From DATCLS01 sp036563805 (GTDB lineage: Bacteria > Actinomycetota > Acidimicrobiia > Acidimicrobiales > VFJN01): a DNA stretch of 43,048 bases. A program made the translations under genes and the position numbers. The stretch lies in assembly GCA_036563805.1 (NCBI GenBank), contig DATCLS010000033.1, forward strand, positions 1 to 43,048, in the 5' to 3' direction. Below the pieces are notes generated by a model, which was given only the letters and a program-made list of their open reading frames with translations, was not told the origin of the DNA and did not search any database. Of this stretch, positions 23,366 through 30,679 are shown piece by piece; position 1 is the stretch's first letter; each line of letters opens with the position of its first letter.

Positions 23366-24574
23366 ATGCGCTCGGCTGGGGAGCGCTCGGTCGGGACCGT
23401 GTCCCGCGCCGTCACGACGGCGGCCGCGGTCGCCCTGAGCGTGGCCGGGCTGGCCGCCTGCGGCGACGACGGGGGCGAGGCCGCCACGGCCGCCACCGTC
23501 GAGCCGGGGCCGGCGCCGCAGGAGCCCGACGAGATCGCCGAGGGGTGCGGCAGCCAGGCCGTCACCAACCCGGCCGACCTGCGGGCCGACCGCGACGTCG
23601 CCCGCTGCGGCCCCGGCGCCCCCGAGCCCGCGCCCCTGCCGGCCCGGACGACGGTGCGGGTGGCGGTGCCGCCCGCACCGGGCGAGGAGCTCGCCCCGGT
23701 GCTGCTCGCCGACCGGCTCGGCGAGTTCGAGGCCGAGAACCTCGAGGTCGAGATCGTCGAGGAGCCGCCGGGCGAGGCCATGGCCGACCTGGCGGCCGGG
23801 CGGCTCGACGCGGTGGCCGGCCCGCTGGGCGGCGCCTACCTCGACGCCGTCCACGACGGCACGGGCGCTCGCGCCGTGCTGGGCGGCGCCCTCACCCGGG
23901 CCCCCTACCGGCTCGACACCGACCAAACCGGGCTGTGGCTGCGGCGCAGCGCCGTCGAGAACCCCGACAACCTGTCCCGCCTGGAGAGCCAGCCCGTCGG
24001 CGTGCCCGGCGGGGCCGCCGGCGCCGCCCTCTACCCCGTGAGCCGGGCCATCGAGGAGCGCTCGGGCGAGACCTCGATCGTCAACCTCACCGACGTCGCC
24101 GGCGACGAGGCCGCCGAGCGCCTGCGGGCCGGCGAGCTGGCCGCCGCCTGGCTCGACGGGGCGTCGTGGCTGGCGGTCGCCGACGACGCCGACTTCCAGC
24201 TGCTGGGCACGCTGCCCGCTACCGAGTCGATCGACGGCACGGTGTTCGCCCAGCGCCTCACGTCCGGCCCCGACCGGGCCGTCGGGGTGGCGTTCGTGCG
24301 GGCCGTGATCCGCACGATCAACACCTACCTGACCGGCGACTACCAGTCCGACGACGAGGTGGTGGCGGCGCTGGCCGAGGCCACCGGCACCGACGCCGAG
24401 GCCGTCACCGCCACGCCGGCGCTGCTGTTCGACTGGGAGCTGCGCGACGGCACCGTGGAGCGCATCGAGGAGGTGCTGCTGCGGACCGGCGGGGTCGGCT
24501 ACGAGGAGCCGCAGCCGCCCGACCGGTTCGTCGACCGCAGCCTGGCCCGCGACGCCGTCGGGGCCGGGGGCTGA
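23366..24574 (+). CDS. Substrate-binding lipoprotein, TauA/NMT1-like ABC transporter component
   Basis: 402 aa. A signal sequence ends in the lipobox LAAC (29-32), so the mature protein is a membrane-anchored lipoprotein. The rest follows the SsuA/TauA/THI5-like solute-binding fold: TTVRVAVPPAPGEELAPVLLADRLGEFEAENLEVEIVEEPPGEAMADLAAGRLDAVAG, later VGVPGGAAGAALYPVSRAIEE and AERLRAGELAAAWLDG. No permease or ATPase is near, so the transporter partner and ligand are unknown. It has an unusual Cys-containing stretch after the signal (EGCGSQAVTNPADLRADRDVARC). One base from the flavodoxin gene. Confidence 0.8.
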   Translation: MRSAGERSVGTVSRAVTTAAAVALSVAGLAACGDDGGEAATAATVEPGPAPQEPDEIAEGCGSQAVTNPADLRADRDVARCGPGAPEPAPLPARTTVRVAVPPAPGEELAPVLLADRLGEFEAENLEVEIVEEPPGEAMADLAAGRLDAVAGPLGGAYLDAVHDGTGARAVLGGALTRAPYRLDTDQTGLWLRRSAVENPDNLSRLESQPVGVPGGAAGAALYPVSRAIEERSGETSIVNLTDVAGDEAAERLRAGELAAAWLDGASWLAVADDADFQLLGTLPATESIDGTVFAQRLTSGPDRAVGVAFVRAVIRTINTYLTGDYQSDDEVVAALAEATGTDAEAVTATPALLFDWELRDGTVERIEEVLLRTGGVGYEEPQPPDRFVDRSLARDAVGAGG

Positions 24575-24611
24575 GGGGCGGCGTCCGGGCCGGGCGGGGC
24601 CGGGTCGGGTA

Positions 24612-24692
24612 GTCGGCCGATGGGCTGCCGGGCGCGGCGGCCTGCGGACCGGCGTCGGGGTCGGGGCGAACGGTCGGCCGATGGGCTACCGG
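24612..24692. repeat. 20-nt direct repeat, one copy overlapping the hmgA 3' end
   Basis: GTCGGCCGATGGGCTGCCGG (24612-24631) recurs with one change (G to A) at 24673-24692, 61 bp apart, and the second copy covers the hmgA stop codon. Probably a small duplication of the gene end. No other site is seen in 24575-24685. Confidence 0.7.
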
Positions 24693-25882
24693 CGCGCCCC
24701 ACGGGCCCACGACCAGGCGTAGTCCGGGTCCTCGCAGGCCCGGGCACCCGGGGCCAGCCGCAGCGGGCGGAACGTGTCGACCATCACCGCCAGCTCGTCG
24801 GTCGCCTCCTTGCCCAGCGCCGCCTCGACGCTGCCGGGCTGCGGCCCGTGGACGAACCCGGCCGGGTGGAGCGTGAGCGACCCCGGCTCGATCCCCGCCC
24901 CCTTGCGGCTCGTGAAGTCGCCGTCGCAGTAGTAGAGGACCTCGTCGGAGTCGACGTTGGCGTGGTTGTAGGGCACCGGCACGGCCGCAGGGTGGTAGTC
25001 GAGCTTGCGGGGCACGAAGCTGCACACCACGAACCGGGGCCCGGCGAACGTCTGGTGGACCGGCGGCGGCTGGTGGACCCGCCCGGTGATCGGCTCGAAG
25101 TCGTGGATCGAGAACCGGTAGGGGTACAGGCAGCCGTCCCAGCCGACGACGTCGAACGGGTGGTGGGCGTAGCGGTAGCGGGTCAGGCCGTCGCGTTGGC
25201 GGACCAGCACGTCGCTGTCGGCCTCGCCGTCGACGACCAGCGGTTCGTCGGGGCCGTGGAGGTCGCGCTCGCAGTAGGGGCTGTGCTCCAAGAACTGCCC
25301 GGTGGGCGACAGGTAGCGGGCGGGCGGGCCCACGTGGCCCCGGGCCTCGATGATCAGCGCCCGGACCGGCTCACCGCCGGTCGGCACCCACCGGTGCGTC
25401 GTCGAGGTGGGGACCACGACGTAGTCGCCGGCCCGGCAGTCGAGGGCGCCGAACGTCGACTCGAACCGGGCGGCACCGGTCCGCAGGTAGACGACCTCGT
25501 CGCCGGTGGCGTTTCGGTACAGGCCGCTGGGGGCGTCCGCCACCGCCACGGCCAGCCGGACGTCGTCGTTGGCCAACAGCGGGATCCGGCCGGTGACGAG
25601 GTCGCCGCCGCCAGCCAGCCGGTCGGTCCGCAGGTGGCGGGGGAGGAGCGGGCGGTTGGGCTCGAAGCCGTGGGCGCCGTCGAGGGGGACCGGGCCGGGA
25701 CCCTCGTCGACCGGCTCGGCCGCGACGATCGCCGTCGGGGGGTGCCGGTGGTAGAGGAGGGCGGACGAGGACGAGAAACCGTCCGCACCCATCAGCTCCT
25801 CGGCGTACAGGGAGCCGTCGGGCGCCCGGAACTGCGTGTGGCGCTTGGCGGGGACCTCACCCACCCGCCGGTAGTACGGCAT
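24686..25882 (-). CDS. hmgA: Homogentisate 1,2-dioxygenase
   Basis: 398 aa, the shorter actinobacterial form. The C-terminal cupin holds the iron-ligand region: YNHANVDSDEVLYYCDGDF and LHPAGFVHGPQPG (two His and a Glu), with HHPFDVVGWDGCLYPYRFSIHDFEPITGRVHQPPPVHQTF as a strong family signature. It opens the homogentisate ring to maleylacetoacetate in tyrosine/phenylalanine breakdown. Its start overlaps the 3' end of the IclR gene by 26 bases, so they are co-transcribed. fahA, the last step, lies on the other strand nearby. Confidence 0.93.
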   Translation of the reverse strand: MPYYRRVGEVPAKRHTQFRAPDGSLYAEELMGADGFSSSSALLYHRHPPTAIVAAEPVDEGPGPVPLDGAHGFEPNRPLLPRHLRTDRLAGGGDLVTGRIPLLANDDVRLAVAVADAPSGLYRNATGDEVVYLRTGAARFESTFGALDCRAGDYVVVPTSTTHRWVPTGGEPVRALIIEARGHVGPPARYLSPTGQFLEHSPYCERDLHGPDEPLVVDGEADSDVLVRQRDGLTRYRYAHHPFDVVGWDGCLYPYRFSIHDFEPITGRVHQPPPVHQTFAGPRFVVCSFVPRKLDYHPAAVPVPYNHANVDSDEVLYYCDGDFTSRKGAGIEPGSLTLHPAGFVHGPQPGSVEAALGKEATDELAVMVDTFRPLRLAPGARACEDPDYAWSWARGARR

Positions 25883-26768
25883 GGTCGCCTCCTCTGTCTC
25901 CGAGCTGCAGGGCCACCGTGCGGGCGGCCGACCGCACCGCGGGACCGACCTCCTCGGGCGGCGGGGAGCGGTCGGTTGGCGCCACCAGCCCGATGCTGGC
26001 CACCGGGCCGTTCCCGGCCAGGATGGGCGCCGCCACGCCCGTGACGCCGGGCTCCGGCTCGCCAGCGACCGTCACGTAGCCGTCGGCCGGCCCGCCGGGC
26101 AGCAGCGCCCGCCCGTGGGCCACCCGCTCCAGCGGGTAGCGGGTGCCGGGCCGGTAGCGGACCTGGACCAGGTGCCGGGTGGCGACGATCTGGTCGACGG
26201 CCACGACATCGTCGCCGTCACGCAGGGCCAGCACCGCCGTCTCGCCGAACCGGGCGGCCAGCTCCTCAATCGCCGGCCGGGCCGCCGCCCGCAGCACCGG
26301 CTCGACGCGGCCGGCGAGCGCCAGCACGCCGAAGCCGAGGTCCCAGCCCCGCTCGGTGCGCCGGGCCAGGCCGTGGGCCTCGAGCGTGGCCAGCATGCGG
26401 CCGACCGCCGTGCGGGACATGCGCAGCCGACGGGCGAAGGCGGCGGCGGTGTGGGGGCTGAGCGCGGGGCGCACGGCTCGGCCTGAGCCTCGGCCGGTGG
26501 CCGGGCTGCCGGTGGCCGTGACACGGGCCCGGTCGATGGCCGGGGTGCCGACCCGGCCGGGGACCGGGCCGCCGGTCGGGTCGCCACCGGTGCCGGCCGC
26601 CCGGCCGTCGTCGTCCGGGTCGTCGCCGGCGCGCGCGCCGTCGGCAGGGCGCTCGTCGCGGGCCGCGGGCTCGCTGGCGGCCGTGTCGCTCCCGTCCGGC
26701 GGGCCGGGCTCGCCGAGCAGGCGCAGCAGGGTCAGCGCGGCATCGACGGTCTTCGACTGCTCGGCCAC
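25857..26768 (-). CDS. IclR-family regulator with a disordered insertion in its HTH
   Basis: 303 aa from a GTG at 26768. Helix 1 of the IclR winged helix (KTVDAALTLLRLLGEP, 6-21) is cut from the recognition part (LSPHTAAAFARRLRMSRTAVGRMLATLEAHGLARRT, 103-138) by about 80 residues of Asp/Gly/Pro/Ala-rich sequence (22-102). Normal IclR proteins have only a few residues there. The effector domain (ARFGETAVLALRDGDDVVAVDQI, YPLERVAHGRALL) is intact, as is the frame. It probably controls hmgA downstream and the divergent unknown/fahA genes through the palindrome at 26842-26857. Confidence 0.85.
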   Translation of the reverse strand: MAEQSKTVDAALTLLRLLGEPGPPDGSDTAASEPAARDERPADGARAGDDPDDDGRAAGTGGDPTGGPVPGRVGTPAIDRARVTATGSPATGRGSGRAVRPALSPHTAAAFARRLRMSRTAVGRMLATLEAHGLARRTERGWDLGFGVLALAGRVEPVLRAAARPAIEELAARFGETAVLALRDGDDVVAVDQIVATRHLVQVRYRPGTRYPLERVAHGRALLPGGPADGYVTVAGEPEPGVTGVAAPILAGNGPVASIGLVAPTDRSPPPEEVGPAVRSAARTVALQLGDRGGDHAVLPAGG

Positions 26769-26841
26769 CGGGCGGCTCCGTCCCGGCGAGCGGCCGCTCG
26801 GCGCGTGCTCGTGCCCACCAGCGGCCCTCGCACTACGGTGA

Positions 26842-26857
26842 TGTCAAGTCTGTGACA
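26842..26857. promoter_or_regulatory. IclR operator candidate
   Basis: TGTCA (26842-26846) and TGACA (26853-26857) form an inverted repeat around AGTCTG in the divergent region between the IclR gene and the unknown gene at 26924. A direct repeat GGCACA (26861, 26876) follows into the plus-strand promoter. Confidence 0.45.
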
Positions 26858-26873
26858 AACGGCACAGTACCGC

Positions 26874-26902
26874 TTGGCACACCGATAGTCGGACTGTAAC
26901 GT
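26874..26902 (+). promoter_or_regulatory. Promoter of the unknown-fahA operon
   Basis: TTGGCA (26874-26879), a 17-bp spacer, and TAACGT (26897-26902) make a clear sigma-70-type promoter. GGAGG at 26912-26916 then lies seven bases before the GTG start at 26924. This is one of the few leadered starts in the window. Confidence 0.6.
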
Positions 26903-26923
26903 CCGGCATTCGGAGGTTCAACG

Positions 26924-27691
26924 GTGCCCTCGTTGCTGGTCTCGGCCGTCGCTCGCCTGTTCGACGACGCCGGTCTGTTTCCCCCGGCCCGCCTGTCCAT
27001 GGCCGAGGCCCTCACCGCCCACCACCGGGCGACATCGGGCCCCCACGGGCGCTACGTCGGCCCGTTCCTATGCCCGGTCACGCGGCTCGACGAGCTCGAC
27101 GCCTGCGTGGCCAGCGGGCGGCCGCGCCCGTCCGAGCTGGGCGTGATCGCCTACGGGCCGGCGACGCCGGGCCGGCGGCTCGGGGCCATCGCCGGACTCG
27201 TGCAATGCGAGGCGCCGCTCGGCACGCCGCTGCCCGACCTCGGTGGGCGGGTCCGCCGCTACCTCGAGATCCCGCCCCAGGCGCCGGTCGGCGAGGCCCT
27301 CGACGCCATCGCCGCCGCCGGCGGCCGGGCCAAGGTGCGGTGCGGGGGCCAGAGCCCGTCCGACGTGCCGTCGTGCGCCCGGGTGGCCGACGTGCTGGTC
27401 GGCTGCGTGGAACGGGGGCTGACGCTCAAGGCCACCGCCGGGCTGCACCAGCCGTTCCGCCGCCGGACCGCCGCCGGCGAGCAGCACGGGTTCGTGAACC
27501 TGCTGGTCGCGGCCAGCCTGGCCTGCGACGGCGGCGACCGGCGGACTGTGGCCGAGGTGCTCGGCGCCGAGGAGCCCGACGCCGTGGACCTGGTCGACCA
27601 CGTGGGCCGCGCCCGCGAGCTGGTCATGTCGATCGGCACGTGTTCGATCGACGAACCGATGCAGGCGCTCACCGAGCGGGGGCTGCTGTGA
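26924..27691 (+). CDS. Conserved protein of unknown function in the homogentisate cluster
   Basis: 255 aa. No catalytic family that I can name. Notable stretches: LFDDAGLFPPARLSMAEALTAHH at the N-terminus, RAKVRCGGQSPSDVPSCARVADVLVGCVERGLTLKATAGLHQPFR, and GEQHGFVNLLVAASLACDGG. The regular strand-helix pattern with KATAGLHQP suggests a TIM-barrel-like enzyme, but this is weak. It is the first gene of an operon with fahA under a strong promoter and Shine-Dalgarno. The cluster has no recognisable maleylacetoacetate isomerase, so it is a candidate for that step or an accessory. Confidence 0.75.
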   Translation: MPSLLVSAVARLFDDAGLFPPARLSMAEALTAHHRATSGPHGRYVGPFLCPVTRLDELDACVASGRPRPSELGVIAYGPATPGRRLGAIAGLVQCEAPLGTPLPDLGGRVRRYLEIPPQAPVGEALDAIAAAGGRAKVRCGGQSPSDVPSCARVADVLVGCVERGLTLKATAGLHQPFRRRTAAGEQHGFVNLLVAASLACDGGDRRTVAEVLGAEEPDAVDLVDHVGRARELVMSIGTCSIDEPMQALTERGLL

Positions 27692-27924
27692 GAAGACCGG
27701 TGGGGGTGCCGGTGACAGGCGGCAACGGCATGACGGCCTCGGGCGCCGTGATCGCCTCCGGCGCTGGGGCACCCGGCCACGCCGTGGGGGTCGGCGCCGG
27801 AGACGTCGTCGACGCTGTCGCCGGCGCGGGAGCCGTCAGCGCCGCCGAGATGGCCAGCGCCCGGGGCGTCGTCCCCATCCGCGCCGTCGTGACCGTCCCA
27901 GGGGCCGCGGGGCCGTGGCGCTGA
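27688..27924 (+). CDS. Small Ala/Gly/Val-rich protein, unknown, coupled on both sides
   Basis: 78 aa if started at GTG 27688, which overlaps the stop of the upstream gene (GTGA), and it ends 10 bases inside fahA. The frame fills the 223-bp gap and has strong G/C at third codon positions, both signs of translation. But the product (ASGAVIASGAGAPGHAVGVGAGDVVDAVAGAGAV) is low complexity, with no motif or membrane segment. It may be a translational bridge to fahA and not a functional protein. Confidence 0.4.
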   Translation: MRRPVGVPVTGGNGMTASGAVIASGAGAPGHAVGVGAGDVVDAVAGAGAVSAAEMASARGVVPIRAVVTVPGAAGPWR

Positions 27925-29201
27925 GCTCGTGGGTGCCGGGGGCCGACGGGTCCGGCTTCCCGGCCGAGCACCTGCCGTACGGCGTGTTCTCGACCGGCGG
28001 GGCCGGCGCGGCGGGGCCCGGTGGTCGTGCTCGCCGGCGGGTCGGGGTCCGGATCGGTGACGCCGTCCTCGACCTGGGCCGCCTGGCCGCGGACGGGCTG
28101 GTCGACGGGCCGTTCGACCGGCCGAGCCTCAACCCGTTCTTGGCGCTCGGGCCCGACCGGTGGCGAGCGGTGCGGGACCGGCTCACCGATCTGGTGTGCG
28201 ACCCGGCGCACCGGCCGGCGGTCGAGCCGGCGCTGGTGCCGGTCGCCGACGTGAAGCTCCACCTGCCGATCGAGGTCGCCGACTACGTCGACTTCTACAG
28301 CTCGATCGAGCACGCCACGAACCTGGGGCGCCTGCTCCGGCCCGGCAGCGAGCCGCTGCTGCCCAACTGGCGGCACCTGCCCGTCGCCTACCACGGGCGG
28401 GCCGGCACGGTCGTCGTGTCCGGCACGCCGGTGCGGCGGCCGGCGGGCCAGCGCCGCCTGCCCGACGGCTCGGTCGTGTTCGGGCCGTCCACCCGGCTCG
28501 ACATCGAGCTCGAGGTCGGGCTCGTCGTGGGCGTGCCGTCGGAGCCGGGGCGGCCGGTCCCGGTCGAGCGGGCGCCGGACCACGTCTTCGGCGTCGCCCT
28601 GGTCAACGACTGGTCGGCCCGCGACATCCAGGTCTGGGAGTACCAGCCGCTCGGCCCGTTCCTCGGCAAGTCGTTCGCCACCACGATGGCGGCCTGGGTG
28701 ACGCCGCTGGCCGCGCTGGAGGCGTGCCGGGTGCCGGGGCCGCCCCAGGAGCCCGAACCGCTGCCCCACCTGCGGGCCGCCGAGCCGTGGGGCCTCGACC
28801 TCGACCTGGCGGTCGAGCTGCGGCCGGCCGGGGCGGCCGGTCCGGGGTCCGCCGGGGCGCCCGGCGGTGGGGCGGGCGTGACCGTGAGCCGCACGTCGTT
28901 CGCCGGCCTGTACTGGACGTTCCCGCAGCAGATCGCCCACCTGACGTCGAACGGCGCCCACCTGCGGACCGGCGACCTGCTCGCCTCGGGCACCGTCTCG
29001 GGTCCCGAGCGGGGGAGCGAGGGCAGCCTCATGGAGCTGACCTGGGGCGGCGAGGAGCCGCTCGACGTCGGCGGCGTGCGGCGGACGTTCCTGGAGGACG
29101 GCGACGAGGTCGTGCTGTCGGCCCGGGCCCGAGTCGGCGATGGCGTCGTGCTCGCGCTCGGCGAGGCCGCCGGCCGGGTCGTGCCCGGGCCCCCAACCTG
29201 A
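27915..29201 (+). CDS. fahA: Fumarylacetoacetase
   Basis: 428 aa. N-terminal SH3-like part starts WVPGADGSGFPAEHLPYGVF as in other FAH proteins; the catalytic C-terminal domain has DYVDFYSSIEHATNLG, LPVAYHGRA, LDIELEVGLVVG (metal-binding Glu residues), VNDWSARDIQVWEYQPLGPFLGKSF and SGTVSGPERGSEGSLMELTWGG. It hydrolyses fumarylacetoacetate to fumarate and acetoacetate, completing homogentisate breakdown with hmgA. GTG start. A 6-bp GGCCGG/CCGGCC hairpin follows the stop at 29205-29220. Confidence 0.93.
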   Translation: MALSSWVPGADGSGFPAEHLPYGVFSTGGAGAAGPGGRARRRVGVRIGDAVLDLGRLAADGLVDGPFDRPSLNPFLALGPDRWRAVRDRLTDLVCDPAHRPAVEPALVPVADVKLHLPIEVADYVDFYSSIEHATNLGRLLRPGSEPLLPNWRHLPVAYHGRAGTVVVSGTPVRRPAGQRRLPDGSVVFGPSTRLDIELEVGLVVGVPSEPGRPVPVERAPDHVFGVALVNDWSARDIQVWEYQPLGPFLGKSFATTMAAWVTPLAALEACRVPGPPQEPEPLPHLRAAEPWGLDLDLAVELRPAGAAGPGSAGAPGGGAGVTVSRTSFAGLYWTFPQQIAHLTSNGAHLRTGDLLASGTVSGPERGSEGSLMELTWGGEEPLDVGGVRRTFLEDGDEVVLSARARVGDGVVLALGEAAGRVVPGPPT

Positions 29202-29296
29202 GCCGGCCGGATCCCCGGCCTGATCCCAACCGCCGGGCGGCTCGTGCCCGGGTCCGAGCGGGCGCCGACCCGAGGACCGGCCGCCGGACGGCGGGG

Positions 29297-30565
29297 TCAG
29301 CGCAGCTGGTCGAGGATCGGCTGGGCCTCGTCCTCGTTGAGCAGCAGGACCGACCCGGCCTCGTTGCTGCCGATCGTGGTCGGCAGCACCAACGTCTCCG
29401 GGTTGAGCCCGCCGCGCAGGGCCCACGCCAGGCGGATGGCGTCGAACAGGCTCATCTCGTCGTCGATGCGCAGGCCGTCGGCCGTGCTCGACAGCGTCCG
29501 GGCCAGGGTGATCGGGTTCTTGGTGTCGCCGAGCTTGTCGAACACCGCCCGCAGGAACGCCTGCTGCCGCTCGATGCGGCCGAGGTCCGCGGTCGGGTCC
29601 TCGACGTCCTCGCCGTTGATGACCTCGACGTAGTGCCGCGACCGCACGTACTGGAGCGCCTGCTCGCCGTTCAGCTCGACCGGCCCGGCCTGGGGGATGA
29701 ACAGGCCCGTGTTGTGGTCGTAGGCCGGGTGCTCGAAGTTGATCGTGATCCCGCCGAGGGCGTCGACCATCCCGGCGAAGCTCACGAAGTCGACCTCGAC
29801 GTAGCGGTGGATCGGGATGTCGAGGTTCTCCGAGATGGTCCGGATCAGCCGCGGCGGCCCGCCGTTGAACGCCCCGTTGATCTTGCCGTTCTGGCCCGTG
29901 TCGGCGATCTCGACGTAGAGGTCACGGGGGATCGACATCAGCCGGGTGCCGTCACCCCCCGTGTGCAGGATCAGCATCGTGTCCGACCGCTGCCCGCTCG
30001 GGAAGTCGCCGTCGCTGATGCCCGCCTGGCCGCCCTCGATGGCCTCGCGGGAGTCGGACCCGACCAGCAGGTAGTTCGTGCCGTTGCCCAGCCCGGAGCC
30101 GGCCAGCGTGCCCTCGGTCTCGACCCGGTCGATCTTGTTGAAGACGCTGTTGGCCCACAGGTAGCCGGCGAGCAGCGCCACCACGAGCAGGATGGGCAGC
30201 CCCGCCAACACCCAGCGCCAGCGGATGCGCCGGAAGAAGCCCCGCTTGGGGGGATCGAACGGGTCGCCCGGCCCCGGGCGGGTGGGGCGACCGGGTCCGC
30301 CCGGACCGCCGGGGCGCACCGGCGGGCGGCGCGGGCCGTAGGGGTCGCGGGGATCGCGCGGGCCGCCGGGCCCGGGACCGCGTCCGCCGGGCGGGCCGCC
30401 CGGGCCACCGGGCACGCGGCGAGGGTCGCCGACCGGGCCGCCGGGGCGGGGGCGCGCCGGCGGGGCCCCGGTGCGCCCGCCGGGGGATGCGGACGGCGAC
30501 GGGATGAAGACCCGCCGCGGGTCGCTCGGGCTCGGGCCCTCGGGTTGGTGGAAGCGGTCAGTCAC
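29297..30565 (-). CDS. LytR-CpsA-Psr (LCP) family cell-wall glycopolymer ligase
   Basis: 422 aa from GTG 30565 (GGTGAG just upstream; a longer frame exists). Residues about 20-110 are a cytoplasmic Pro/Gly/Arg-rich stretch, a single membrane helix follows (WVLAGLPILLVVALLAGYLW, about 118-137), then the extracellular LCP domain: NYLLVGSDSRE, RSDTMLILHTGGDGTRLMSIPRDLYVEI, INGAFNGGPPRLIRTISENLDIPIHRYVEVDF and RSRHYVEV...DLGRIERQQAF with the expected Arg/Asp pattern. The family attaches undecaprenyl-linked polymers to peptidoglycan. Convergent with fahA; 114 bp downstream of cobT but functionally unrelated. Confidence 0.92.
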   Translation of the reverse strand: MTDRFHQPEGPSPSDPRRVFIPSPSASPGGRTGAPPARPRPGGPVGDPRRVPGGPGGPPGGRGPGPGGPRDPRDPYGPRRPPVRPGGPGGPGRPTRPGPGDPFDPPKRGFFRRIRWRWVLAGLPILLVVALLAGYLWANSVFNKIDRVETEGTLAGSGLGNGTNYLLVGSDSREAIEGGQAGISDGDFPSGQRSDTMLILHTGGDGTRLMSIPRDLYVEIADTGQNGKINGAFNGGPPRLIRTISENLDIPIHRYVEVDFVSFAGMVDALGGITINFEHPAYDHNTGLFIPQAGPVELNGEQALQYVRSRHYVEVINGEDVEDPTADLGRIERQQAFLRAVFDKLGDTKNPITLARTLSSTADGLRIDDEMSLFDAIRLAWALRGGLNPETLVLPTTIGSNEAGSVLLLNEDEAQPILDQLR

Positions 30566-30679
30566 GAACTCACCAAGCGTAGTGGTCGTCGGCCGGGGAC
30601 TGGTGGCACGCCTTACGGCCCCCCGCCCCGTCCCACGCACAGGTCGCGCCGCCCCACCGGCCGGACCCCGCTGGCCCGG

